In this document: positions 9,768-17,929 of the stretch, in pieces
How the letters are laid out: every line of letters begins with the position of its first letter
Numbering within the stretch: position 1 is the first letter of the stretch
Assembly: GCF_037190085.1 (NCBI RefSeq)
Contig: NZ_JBBCJO010000002.1
Location: forward strand, 186,001 to 250,000
From: Gemmatimonas aurantiaca
GTDB taxonomy: Bacteria > Gemmatimonadota > Gemmatimonadetes > Gemmatimonadales > Gemmatimonadaceae
DNA: 64,000 bases
Direction: 5' to 3'
Notes under the pieces: model-generated
The model's input: only the letters and a program-made list of their open reading frames with translations
Told to the model about the DNA's origin: nothing
The model's database searches: none
Made by a program: the position numbers and the translations under genes

Positions 9768-10198
9768 TTCCCTCTCCCTGGTCTCGCGTGCACCTTCCCA
9801 TGCGCGTTCGCGTCGTCCGCTCCGAACGCGGCCACCCACTGCGCCTCCACGGCGGCAAGCAGTTCACTCATCTCCCACCCCTGACGACGCGCTTCGACCA
9901 CGGACGCCTCCAGCAGCTCCTCGAGGACGTGCCCGCGACTGCTGCGGCTCGCAACCGGTGGTCGATTGACGGTCGTCCCGATACCAGGCTGCACGGTCAG
10001 AAAGCCGTCCCGCACGAGCTCGGCAACAATCTTCTGCGCGGTATTGGGATGAATCCGCAGCGCCTCGCTGATCTCACGCACCGACGGAAAGGCGTCGCCT
10101 TCGCGCAGGACGCCGGCCAGGATGGCTTTCGTGGCGGCAAACACGACCTGCCGCAGGGGAGTGTCCCCGGGGCGCAGTTGGACGTGAAACGGTAGCAT
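9764..10198 (-). CDS. GntR-family transcriptional regulator, YtrA subfamily
   Basis: 144 residues from an ATG at 10198, chosen because YtrA proteins begin with a short stretch like MLPFHVQLRPGDTPL before the winged helix. In-frame starts at 10216 and 10234 also exist. The GntR helix-turn-helix (about 15-75) contains FPSVREISEALRIHPNTAQK. The short all-helical tail of about 65 residues is the YtrA type, too small to be a ligand-binding FadR or HutC domain. It is the first gene of the seven-gene minus-strand operon. A palindrome overlaps its start region, which suggests autoregulation; YtrA-type proteins usually repress the ABC genes that follow them. Confidence 0.9.
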   Translation of the reverse strand: MLPFHVQLRPGDTPLRQVVFAATKAILAGVLREGDAFPSVREISEALRIHPNTAQKIVAELVRDGFLTVQPGIGTTVNRPPVASRSSRGHVLEELLEASVVEARRQGWEMSELLAAVEAQWVAAFGADDANAHGKVHARPGRGK

Positions 10199-10205
10199 AG
10201 GTGTA

Positions 10206-10234
10206 ACATGTACCATGTATAACCTGGATGTCAA
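10206..10234 (-). promoter_or_regulatory. Putative promoter and operator of the YtrA-ABC operon
   Basis: Read on the minus strand, a consensus -35 hexamer TTGACA lies at 10234-10229. A 13-bp inverted repeat, arms ACATG with a 3-nt centre and CATGT, occupies 10206-10218, about where a -10 element would fall. No good -10 hexamer is visible. The overlap of palindrome and core promoter is what an autorepressing GntR protein would use. These bases also contain two alternative start codons of the repressor, so start choice and operator assignment depend on each other. Confidence 0.4.
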
Positions 10235-10268
10235 TGATCGATATTCAGAGTCCCTCCCCTACGAGCCG

Positions 10269-12938
10269 CTAGAAAACCGTCCGCACCCCGAACGTCAGCG
10301 TCCGTCCCGCCGTGATGCTGGTGAGGTCCACGCCGCGTTGCACATTGAGCAGGTTCTCACCGCCGGTCACGATGGACAGATCACCGCGCAGACGATACGT
10401 CACGCTGGCCCGCCACCGCGTGATCGGATCGTACGTCGTCCAGTAGTTCCGCAGCATCGGGCCCTCGAAGGTCGATGGCGACCCACTGACCTGCGCACCG
10501 GCATCGAGTGCGGAACCGATGCGCGCGCGATCGTAACCCACCCAGTCGGCGGCTCGCGTGGCGCTGGTGGCGAGCGTGAAGCGTCCCATGGGGTACGACG
10601 CCGACAACGTGACCGTGTTGGCCGGCACGTCGAACATGCGGTCTCCCTGACGCAGTTCGCCGTGATACCCATCGGCGAGACGCGCGACGCGGCTGTCCAC
10701 AAATGACAGCGCGCCGGCCAGCGACAGATGCTGCACACGCGCCGTGCCTTCCAACTCCCATCCCCGGTTGGTGATCGCCCCGACGTTCTGCAGCGAATAC
10801 GACATCTGTCGCTGCAGACGGCCATTGGCGCCGACCGTGGTCCGGACACTCGCCACCGGCTGGATGAGTCCCGAGGCGCGCTGATCGAAACGGGTCACAT
10901 GCAACGCATATCGTGAACCGAACAGCACGTCGCCACCGAACTCCGTTCCCTGCTGCGATTCGGGCTGCAGACTGGTCATCACCTGCAACTGTCCGGCTCC
11001 CATCCAGGAACTGGTGCGCAGCAACGACCGCGCCGGACGGATGCCCCGGCCGAAGGCGCCACGCATCTTGAAGAGGGTGCCGCCGACCTCCTGCACGTAG
11101 GCGAGCCCCATCATGGGAAGCAGTGCGTTCTGGGCATTGAGCGTGGCCCCGGTGGTACGCTCCCCGCGCACACCGGCCGAGGCGAACCACCGGTCACGCC
11201 AGGCCAGCGTCCCCTGTGCCGAAACACCGCGACTGTCATACCAGGTCTGCTGGCGTTCGACCTGCGCTGATGTCCTCGTGATCCCCAGCAGATTGTTGCG
11301 CTCGATCGCCTGCGGCGCCGCCGTCTCCGCAGTGGAGACCACTTCGCGCGTCACCGACTGCTCGGCGGCAAACGTCAGCGTCAACAATGTCCGGGGCGTC
11401 ATGTCGAAACGACCCACCGACCTGAGACGCAGCGTACCACGATCCCCCAGACTCTCCCCGTCGCCCGCCACGGCGGACAACGGTCCGGTCGCGGTGGTCG
11501 GCAATGCGTTCACGGACAATCCCTGCAGACGGAATCCGTCGACTCCTGCGATGACGGAGTGCGTCCAGTGCAGATCAGGCATGTACGAAGCGCTGCCGCC
11601 CAGCGTGTACTGCAACAACCGCTGTCCGGTAGCACTGTCCGCACCCGGGTTGTTGATCGGGGTCTGACGCACGGGGTCCGGCGACGCCGCCATGGACAAC
11701 GCGGGCGTCAGGCCGGCGGGGTGGCGGTCGCCGTCGAGCTGCGCATTGTTCCTCGACAGCATGTTGGCACCGATTTCTCCTCCCATCGTGCCGCCGGGTG
11801 GATCGATCGGGCCACTGCTGGCATTGGCCCGCTGCAGGGAGAATCGTGCCGTGCCCGTCAGCACGGTGCGTGAACGCGCCAGGCGTCCGTCAGCGTCGGC
11901 CAGCAGACGTTGCTCGGAGGCACCCGGCACGTAGGCCCCGATAGTGCCCACATTGAGTCCCAGCCCCATACTGCGCGATGGTGTGCCGGCGCGGAACGAG
12001 ATCGCATGATCCTGCACGAACGCATTGCGTGGCGCGAACTGCGTGGCCGATACCCCCGCCGACGTGGAGAGCTGCAGCTGCGGCCCTCCGGTCTCGGTGC
12101 CGTCGTGCCGGGTGAGGATGTTCACCACGCCGCTGATCGCATCGGCACCATACAGCGCCGCGCCCTGCGGACCACGAATGACCTCCACCCGGGCCACCCG
12201 TGAAGGATCGAGTTGGGTGACCAGCAGCGGATTCGCGACCTCGATGCCATCGAGATAGATCTTCGGCGCGGTCACCCCGAACGAACTCGCGCCGCGAATG
12301 CTGCCATACCGTGCGGATACGGAGCCGGCGCTTCCCGTCCATGTCCAGATGCCCGGCACCGCCAGATCGAGCGCTTCACCGAGCGTGGCCGCACCGTGCT
12401 GCGACAACGTGGTGCCCTCCACCACATCGAGCGCGAAGGGTGACCCGCGCTGCGGCGCACCATCGGGCGACCCGGTCACCACCACCCGATCCAGCACACT
12501 CGCGCGCCGCGAAGCTATCAGTGTTTCCGCCACCGCCTGGCGTGTGTGGGTCGGCGCAAGCACCACCTGCGTGCTGCCCAGTACGATGGGTCGCAACATG
12601 GACCCCGACAGCAGCGACTCGATCACCGCGCCCACGGGCACCCGGTCGAGCGTGAGACACACGCGACGATCGCCCGGCAGGAGATCGCTGCTGTAGGAGA
12701 GTTCGACCTTCGCGATGGAAGCGACCCGGTCGAGCGCATCGCGCACCGACAGATCGGTGAGCCGCACGTTCACGATGCGATCGAGCGGAGGCGCCCACTG
12801 TGCACTGCGATCATCGGGCGCGAGACGCGAGGTGCAGATCGGTTCGGCCGCGTGCAGCAACGCCGACGGGGCGCACAACAGCATGGCCGCTGTCGTCGCC
12901 CCCAAGGCCACCTGCTGCCTCATCCGGCTTCGCGTCAT
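10269..12938 (-). CDS. FecA-like TonB-dependent receptor with STN signalling domain
   Basis: 889 residues. A signal peptide (1-30, ending near LLHAAEP) precedes an STN (secretin/TonB short N-terminal) domain at about 52-130. A plug domain (about 150-290) carries IRGASSFGVTAPKIYLDG and VEVIRGPQGAALYGADAISG, and a long beta-barrel runs to a C-terminal Phe. The STN domain marks it as a signal-transducing receptor. It would pass ligand binding at the outer membrane to the FecR-like anti-sigma factor encoded 108 nt upstream on the same strand, and so to the divergent ECF sigma factor. The ligand is not evident; FecA relatives take up ferric siderophores, but Gemmatimonadota and Bacteroidota use this class for many substrates. 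Confidence 0.9.
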   Translation of the reverse strand: MTRSRMRQQVALGATTAAMLLCAPSALLHAAEPICTSRLAPDDRSAQWAPPLDRIVNVRLTDLSVRDALDRVASIAKVELSYSSDLLPGDRRVCLTLDRVPVGAVIESLLSGSMLRPIVLGSTQVVLAPTHTRQAVAETLIASRRASVLDRVVVTGSPDGAPQRGSPFALDVVEGTTLSQHGAATLGEALDLAVPGIWTWTGSAGSVSARYGSIRGASSFGVTAPKIYLDGIEVANPLLVTQLDPSRVARVEVIRGPQGAALYGADAISGVVNILTRHDGTETGGPQLQLSTSAGVSATQFAPRNAFVQDHAISFRAGTPSRSMGLGLNVGTIGAYVPGASEQRLLADADGRLARSRTVLTGTARFSLQRANASSGPIDPPGGTMGGEIGANMLSRNNAQLDGDRHPAGLTPALSMAASPDPVRQTPINNPGADSATGQRLLQYTLGGSASYMPDLHWTHSVIAGVDGFRLQGLSVNALPTTATGPLSAVAGDGESLGDRGTLRLRSVGRFDMTPRTLLTLTFAAEQSVTREVVSTAETAAPQAIERNNLLGITRTSAQVERQQTWYDSRGVSAQGTLAWRDRWFASAGVRGERTTGATLNAQNALLPMMGLAYVQEVGGTLFKMRGAFGRGIRPARSLLRTSSWMGAGQLQVMTSLQPESQQGTEFGGDVLFGSRYALHVTRFDQRASGLIQPVASVRTTVGANGRLQRQMSYSLQNVGAITNRGWELEGTARVQHLSLAGALSFVDSRVARLADGYHGELRQGDRMFDVPANTVTLSASYPMGRFTLATSATRAADWVGYDRARIGSALDAGAQVSGSPSTFEGPMLRNYWTTYDPITRWRASVTYRLRGDLSIVTGGENLLNVQRGVDLTSITAGRTLTFGVRTVF

Positions 12939-13046
12939 CCGATCGTCCCCAGACCAAGGGCCCTTCGTTCAGACACCGCGGTCATCCACCAGGTGCACAT
13001 CCAGTGGCCCACCGCGGGCATATCCCTGCATACCGATCGCCCCCAT

Positions 13047-14183
13047 TCATGGCGTCGCCGGCGGTGTGGCGCTCTGTGGCTGGAGCCACACCGTATCCCC
13101 GCGCTGCACCACCTCCGCGCCCAACGCCAGCGCGATCAGGCGAAGCACCTGCGCGGCCGAGTCGCCCTTGAACGAGGCCGTGAGCGTGCGACGCGCCAGC
13201 GCACTGTCGGTGATCTGCAGATCAACCCCATACCAGCGCTGGAGGTCCGCCTGCACTTCACCGATGGGAGCGTCCCGATAGGCCAGCTGCCCATGGGTCC
13301 AGGCGACGTCCTCATCCGTGACCACACCACGCGCCACCGCGACCTGACCATCCAGCAGCACGCCCCGGTCTCCCGCATGCAGTTCCACCGGCGCAACGGA
13401 GGGAGCCCGGGCCGTCGCGCCACCGGGAACGCCTCCGGCAGCGCTACCCACCGACACGATGCCGTGGGTGACGGCCACGGACACGGCGCCATCACGTCCG
13501 GTCTTCACACTGAAGGCGGTGCCGATATCGCGAATATCCGCTCCACCTGCATGCACCGTGAACGGCCGGGTGCTGTCGTGCACCACCTCGAAAAACGCCG
13601 CACCCTCCAGTGTGACGTCGCGGGCCCCCCTGTCGAACGAGGACGCCAGCACGAGTCGGCTGCCGGGCGCCAGCACCACCGTGCTGCCATCGGGCAGCCG
13701 GAGCGAATCGCGCTGCCCCACCGCCGTCTGGAACTCGCGGGGGGTCGTCTCGCCGCGTCCCCGGAACTGCGAGATGGCGATCACCGCCGCAAATCCCGCC
13801 GCCACGGCCATACCCACCATCCGCCAGCGCCGCGTCGGCGCGGCAGACGCCGCCGGTCGGGGCGCCGCCGTACGAGATGCCGCATGGAATGCCCCGCCCC
13901 GCTCCACGCGCAGATCGGGGCGGGCCGGCGTATCGGCGGCGATCCGCGCCCGCACCGCGGCCAGCGCGGCCTCCGTGTCGACCGCGACATCGGCCTGCTG
14001 CGTCAGCCGTTCGGCCCGCGCATTGACCAGCGAAACCAGCTCCGCCTCGCCGGGATGCGCGGCAAGCCACGCCTCCACGGCGGCCGCTTCGACGGCATCG
14101 CTCTCACCGGCGAGATAGCGACCGATCGCATCCCAATCGGCGTTCGCGTCGTCTGCTGGAACTGGACGGTTTTCCTCGGACAT
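13047..14183 (-). CDS. FecR-like anti-sigma factor
   Basis: 378 residues. The cytoplasmic N-terminus (about 1-120) is followed by one membrane helix (about 121-140, MVGMAVAAGFAAVIAIS). The periplasmic FecR domain (about 150-270) contains LRLPDGSTVVLAPGSRL and EGAAFFEVVHDSTRPFTV, both typical. A C-terminal STN-like region (about 300-370) follows. It should hold the ECF sigma factor inactive until the outer-membrane receptor signals. The gene is divergent from the sigma gene and upstream of the receptor gene on its own strand. The start ATG at 14183 has no clear ribosome binding site. Confidence 0.92.
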   Translation of the reverse strand: MSEENRPVPADDANADWDAIGRYLAGESDAVEAAAVEAWLAAHPGEAELVSLVNARAERLTQQADVAVDTEAALAAVRARIAADTPARPDLRVERGGAFHAASRTAAPRPAASAAPTRRWRMVGMAVAAGFAAVIAISQFRGRGETTPREFQTAVGQRDSLRLPDGSTVVLAPGSRLVLASSFDRGARDVTLEGAAFFEVVHDSTRPFTVHAGGADIRDIGTAFSVKTGRDGAVSVAVTHGIVSVGSAAGGVPGGATARAPSVAPVELHAGDRGVLLDGQVAVARGVVTDEDVAWTHGQLAYRDAPIGEVQADLQRWYGVDLQITDSALARRTLTASFKGDSAAQVLRLIALALGAEVVQRGDTVWLQPQSATPPATP

Positions 14184-14242
14184 GCCCGGAAGACACTGTG
14201 GTCAGGAGGTACCCTACGTCGGCCTCGCACCCATCGGCCAGC

Positions 14243-14258
14243 CAATGCCCGGGCATTG
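14243..14258. promoter_or_regulatory. Perfect 16-bp palindrome between fecR-like and fecI-like genes
   Basis: CAATGCCCGGGCATTG is a perfect 16-bp palindrome in the 230-bp space between the divergent anti-sigma and sigma genes. About 60 bp further on, TCAGCGTA occurs twice with a 10-bp period (14315-14322 and 14325-14332), close to the sigma gene. The palindrome is a plausible operator for a dimeric repressor, such as a Fur-like or other regulator, although it does not resemble the A/T-rich Fur box. No other feature is seen in this gap. Confidence 0.45.
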
Positions 14259-14413
14259 ACCTGATCGGGGTGCTCCCCGAAACTGACGGGCGCCGGTTTA
14301 GTATTTCAAGTATATCAGCGTAGGTCAGCGTACGCCGGCCACGGCGTGTTGCCGGTCTCACGAACGTTCCACGAACGTCTCACGTCCCTTCGCGCTCAAT
14401 CCACTGCCCCCAC

Positions 14414-14962
14414 GTGACCGACTCCGACGTGCTGGCCCGCCTGCGTGGCGGCGACCATACCGCGTTCGACGCGATCTTCCGGGAGTGGTATCAGCCGGTG
14501 GTGCGGGCGGCCAACCGCATCCTGCACGAGCCGGGCGTGGCCGAGGAGCTGGCGCAGGACGTCTTCCTCGAGCTGTGGCGTCGACGGGAAACGCTGCCCG
14601 ATGGCAGCAGCATCCCCGGGTACCTCCTGCAGGCCGCACGAAACCGCGCTCTCAACCACCTCCGGCATCTGCAGGTGCGTCGCAAGACCCAGGTCTTCGT
14701 CGAAGCACTCAGTGAACCCGCCGAACAGGCCGACGCGGAAACGCAGGCGGCCGAACTGGATGTCGCCATCCGGGACGCCATCGCCGAGCTGCCCCCGCGC
14801 ACGCGCGAAGTCTTCCTCATGAGCCGCGAGCGCAACCTGCGCTACAGCGAGATCGCCGAGGAACTCGGTATCACCGTCAAGGCGGTGGAAGCCAACATGA
14901 GTCGCGCGCTGCGGCAATTGCGCGAGAAGCTTTCGCCGTTTCTCGCGCGCGCCGATCGCTGA
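14414..14962 (+). CDS. ECF RNA polymerase sigma factor, FecI-like
   Basis: 182 residues from a GTG at 14414. Sigma region 2 (about 10-80) contains VAEELAQDVFLELWRR and the core-binding helix with YLLQAARNRALNHLR. Region 4 (about 115-170) contains LPPRTREVFLMSRE and a helix-turn-helix ending VKAVEANMSRALRQLR. It is of the class paired with FecR anti-sigma factors and lies divergent to one. It should direct transcription of the STN-receptor gene and possibly other targets. An ATG start is not available near the conserved N-terminus. Confidence 0.92.
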   Translation: MTDSDVLARLRGGDHTAFDAIFREWYQPVVRAANRILHEPGVAEELAQDVFLELWRRRETLPDGSSIPGYLLQAARNRALNHLRHLQVRRKTQVFVEALSEPAEQADAETQAAELDVAIRDAIAELPPRTREVFLMSRERNLRYSEIAEELGITVKAVEANMSRALRQLREKLSPFLARADR

Positions 14963-14977
14963 CGTATTGGCGATCGA

Positions 14978-16114
14978 TCACTGCTGCTTCACTCGGCTCC
15001 GCAATGGCATCACCGTGTCATACACCACGACCGTCGGGGCGTCGAGATCATCGTACTCCAGAGAGATCATGCCACCATCGGACATGAATGCGACCGGATT
15101 GCTCCGACCGATGCGAACCCATCCCCGGTATCCCGTCTGGAGTGAGTAGACATCGGCGATGCGCTCGCCGCCGATGGGCCCGGTCCGCAATGCCCAGACG
15201 GTGCCGTCCGGATGGAGGATCAGCCGGGCATACGGTCGAAGAAATCGGGCGAGTGTCGCTTCCCTCATCAGGTCGCTGGTGGAGACGGAACAGGGTCGCG
15301 TCCCCACGTAGATGGTCTGACTGTCTCCCAGCACACGGATCGCCATCGCCGCATCCAGGCGGACGGCGCTCCTCCCGCTGGACAGCACACGCCGGCCGCC
15401 CGAGTGCGGATACAGCGTGATCGCATACGCGGTGTCGCTGGCCACCGCCACCATCTCCGCGTTGCCACCGGAGACGAGGATGGGGCTGAGTAGCGGCGCC
15501 GACGTCTGTTCCACCAGGCCACACCGCTCGTACGTGCGCACCGGACGACGGGGAGCGGGAGGTGCCACGACGATGCGCTGCCGAGCCTCCCCACTCGCGC
15601 CGATCACGACATCCGTATCGCCAACCGTCGCTTGCAGCAGCACGCGTTGTGCACCCGCCGAGAGAAGCTGCTGTACCGTTCCCATCCCCCGCGTCGGTTG
15701 TTCGGGGAGCACCTGCGCCTGCGGACCGAAGAACACCAACGCGCGCTTGCCGTTGTCGGCTACGACCACCCCGCCCTCGGCCGTCGTACCGATGGCCGTG
15801 GCCCGCACGATTTCACCGGGGCCACGACCGTTCCGCCCGAAGGTGGCCACCCGTGCCCCCCTGGCGTCGTATCGATAGACACTGTTACTCGCACGATCGA
15901 GGACATACAGGTTCCCCGCGCGATCCGCGGCGATGTCCTTGGCAAAAAGGCTGGGTGGCGTGAAATCGCCGTTTGTTCCCCCGATGGCGAATCGCTTCCT
16001 GAACGAAATGGTCATGCTGGTGTCCGCAGATTTCTGCGCCACGCCAATTGCCGGAAACAACGGCAGGAAGAACAGAGGCATCCAGATGCGATACATCACG
16101 ATGCGATACATCAT
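14978..16114 (-). CDS. Secreted six-bladed beta-propeller protein (NHL-like)
   Basis: 378 residues with a signal peptide ending near AIGVAQ. The first half has NHL/6-bladed-propeller repeats: DIAADRAGNLYVLDRASNSVYRYDARG at about 60-86, cited here only for its spaced D-G-N-Y-V pattern, and FGRNGRGPGEI, the hallmark loop of this group. Function is unknown; such proteins are abundant in Gemmatimonadota and are thought to be extracytoplasmic binding or scaffold proteins. A 15-nt micro-duplication at the start gives the N-terminus a doubled MYRI. The gene lies 17 nt downstream of the PorV-like gene on the same strand, so the two are probably co-transcribed. Confidence 0.7.
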   Translation of the reverse strand: MMYRIVMYRIWMPLFFLPLFPAIGVAQKSADTSMTISFRKRFAIGGTNGDFTPPSLFAKDIAADRAGNLYVLDRASNSVYRYDARGARVATFGRNGRGPGEIVRATAIGTTAEGGVVVADNGKRALVFFGPQAQVLPEQPTRGMGTVQQLLSAGAQRVLLQATVGDTDVVIGASGEARQRIVVAPPAPRRPVRTYERCGLVEQTSAPLLSPILVSGGNAEMVAVASDTAYAITLYPHSGGRRVLSSGRSAVRLDAAMAIRVLGDSQTIYVGTRPCSVSTSDLMREATLARFLRPYARLILHPDGTVWALRTGPIGGERIADVYSLQTGYRGWVRIGRSNPVAFMSDGGMISLEYDDLDAPTVVVYDTVMPLRSRVKQQ

Positions 16115-16131
16115 GCCGCCCCCCCACCGGA

Positions 16132-17067
16132 TTATTTGAGGCGTATCCCCACCCGATGCGACACCGGACGCCCGCCACGCATCGGTTCCATCGCATAGTC
16201 GAACGAGAAACGATCGACGGTCACGCCCAGGCCGGCCGTGACCAGGGACTCGTCACGCTCGCGCGGCAGACGCAGTCCGCTGCGCACCAGGATGGACACC
16301 CCTTCGATGGGTACGTAGCCCAGCTCCACACCACCGGCGGGACGCACGAACCAGTCGTCGCCTTCCACCGTGAGCTGCGCCTGCATGCCGAGATCCCAGT
16401 ACTCCCACTGCGACATCGAGCCGCCCCACCCCACACCGATGCGACGCGGCATCGCGGCTTCCACTCCACCCAGGCGCGGACCCGCACCAAGATTCTGCGC
16501 CGTGATGGCCAGCGTGGCCGGACCGAGCGGCCGGCTGAAGCCCACGTCGAATGCCACTGTGCCATCGGCCATTTCCCTCAGCCGATCCTCGGCGTACTTC
16601 ACCGCGGCACCAAGACGCAGGCCCTTGATGGTGCGCGCGAGTCCCAGCGTGAACGCACTGCTCGCCGCCTCGCTGCCCGCGCGCGGTGTATCGGCGAGAT
16701 GTGTGGTTCCGAACCGCACGGCGTTGTCGTATCGCGCAGCAGGCGTCTGCCATCGCAACGCCTGCGCGCCGATGCCCACCGTGATCGAGCCCACAGTGGT
16801 CACGGTGGCCATCGAGCCCGCGGTCGCGGCGGATCCATACCGTTGCATGGACAGCGACAGACCACGCGCCGACGCCAGCATGCCCGGGTTGTAGAACAGC
16901 ACATCGGCATCGTTGGCGGCGAGACCGGCATTGGCCATGCCGAGCAGGCGCGCGCTCGCCGGCACACGCAGCACCAGCGGGCCTTCCACGATGGATTGCG
17001 CGGCGACCTGCGTCGGCGCGCCCAGTGTCATCATGCATATCGTGAGGATCACGAAGATCCCGGTCAT
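16132..17067 (-). CDS. PorV/UPF0164-like outer-membrane protein
   Basis: 311 residues from an ATG at 17067, preferred over one at 17118 because AGGA precedes it and a signal peptide (MTGIFVILTICMM..., cleaved after VAAQ) begins directly. The mature start has LRVPASARLLGMANAGLAA and FYNPGMLA, the conserved opening of PorV/PorQ-type barrels. The rest is amphipathic beta-strand sequence of a small outer-membrane barrel. In Bacteroidota PorV shuttles type IX secretion substrates, but no type IX genes are visible here, so only the fold is claimed. It precedes the propeller gene. Confidence 0.7.
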   Translation of the reverse strand: MTGIFVILTICMMTLGAPTQVAAQSIVEGPLVLRVPASARLLGMANAGLAANDADVLFYNPGMLASARGLSLSMQRYGSAATAGSMATVTTVGSITVGIGAQALRWQTPAARYDNAVRFGTTHLADTPRAGSEAASSAFTLGLARTIKGLRLGAAVKYAEDRLREMADGTVAFDVGFSRPLGPATLAITAQNLGAGPRLGGVEAAMPRRIGVGWGGSMSQWEYWDLGMQAQLTVEGDDWFVRPAGGVELGYVPIEGVSILVRSGLRLPRERDESLVTAGLGVTVDRFSFDYAMEPMRGGRPVSHRVGIRLK

Positions 17068-17116
17068 CGCCGATCCTGGCGATGTACCGGCCGATGCCTT
17101 GCGAATTCGAAGAGTC

Positions 17117-17740
17117 ATGCGTCAAATGAACGCCATGTCCCGCCCACTCGCCAGCGGATCGCACGCCGACTGGCGTCTCGGTCCCAATGTCCCGCACTCA
17201 CGTCATCCCTGGCTGCAGCGTCTCGGCACATGGTGGATGCGCCGGACCGGCTGGCGTTTCGAGGGACAGATGCCCGATCTGCCGAAATTCGTCGTCATCG
17301 TCGCACCGCACACGTCCAACTGGGACTTCATCGTCGGCCTCGCGGCCAAGTGGGCGCTGGGGTTCGGGACGAGCTGGTGGGGCAAGGCGTCCCTGTTCCA
17401 TCCCCCGCTGGGCTGGTTCATGCGGGCCATCGGCGGCATTCCGATCGACCGCCACAACAAACACAACGTGGTGGAGCAGACGATCGCCGAATTCGCCAGG
17501 CACGAACGTTTCGTGCTCACACTCGCGCCTGAAGGCACGCGCAAACAGGTGGACCAGTGGCGCAGCGGATTCTGGCATGTGGCCAGGGGCGCCGGCGTGC
17601 CCATCTGCTGCGTGGCGTTCGACTGGGGCCGACGCGTCATCCGTCTTGGACCGACCGTGCCCGCGGATTTGGCCGACGCAGACGCCGGCATCGCACACAT
17701 CCGCGCATTGTATGCAGACGTGAGCGGTCGGTGTCGCTGA
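17117..17740 (+). CDS. Lysophospholipid acyltransferase family protein (PlsC-like)
   Basis: About 207 residues from ATG 17117; ATGs at 17126 and 17135 are alternatives. The H-x4-D catalytic motif is HTSNWD (H65, D70) and the glycerol-phosphate-binding motif is APEGTRK (around E139), with Ala where Phe is usual. The family transfers acyl groups to lysophospholipids or related acceptors at the inner membrane. The short size and the HTSNWDF form match a subgroup of small acyltransferases found in many phyla. The gene is divergent from the PorV-like gene about 50 bp away. Confidence 0.85.
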   Translation: MRQMNAMSRPLASGSHADWRLGPNVPHSRHPWLQRLGTWWMRRTGWRFEGQMPDLPKFVVIVAPHTSNWDFIVGLAAKWALGFGTSWWGKASLFHPPLGWFMRAIGGIPIDRHNKHNVVEQTIAEFARHERFVLTLAPEGTRKQVDQWRSGFWHVARGAGVPICCVAFDWGRRVIRLGPTVPADLADADAGIAHIRALYADVSGRCR

Positions 17741-17787
17741 TCCGAAACGCTGAACCCGGCAGCGCTGATCCGGCGTCGCTGATCCGG
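17735..17787 (+). repeat. Degenerate tandem repeat at the acyltransferase stop codon
   Basis: Four copies of a motif CGCTGATCCGG (the second reads CGCTGAACCCGG) begin at 17735, 17748, 17763 and 17777, at spacings of 13-15 bp. The first copy contains the TGA stop of the acyltransferase. The array looks like local duplication of the gene end. No function is evident. Confidence 0.55.
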
Positions 17788-17838
17788 CCATCGGAACCGG
17801 AGGCGGGACCCGTGCAGGAGCGACGTCGCCTCAAAAAC

Positions 17839-17854
17839 ATGACGGAAACGTCAT
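17839..17854. promoter_or_regulatory. Inverted repeat upstream of the beta-oxidation operon
   Basis: ATGACG and CGTCAT flank a 4-nt centre, GAAA, about 76 bp before the fadN start. Fatty-acid degradation operons are commonly controlled by TetR-type FadR/PsrA repressors binding such sites. No regulator gene lies next to it, so the link is inference. The rest of the 17,741-17,929 gap shows only the fadN ribosome binding site GGAGAG. Confidence 0.35.
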
Positions 17855-17929
17855 ATTGAGTGACAGCTTCCCCTTCCCTCCGCCACGCCCCGGACGGATC
17901 TTTGGGGTATCCCTCACGGAGAGATTTGC

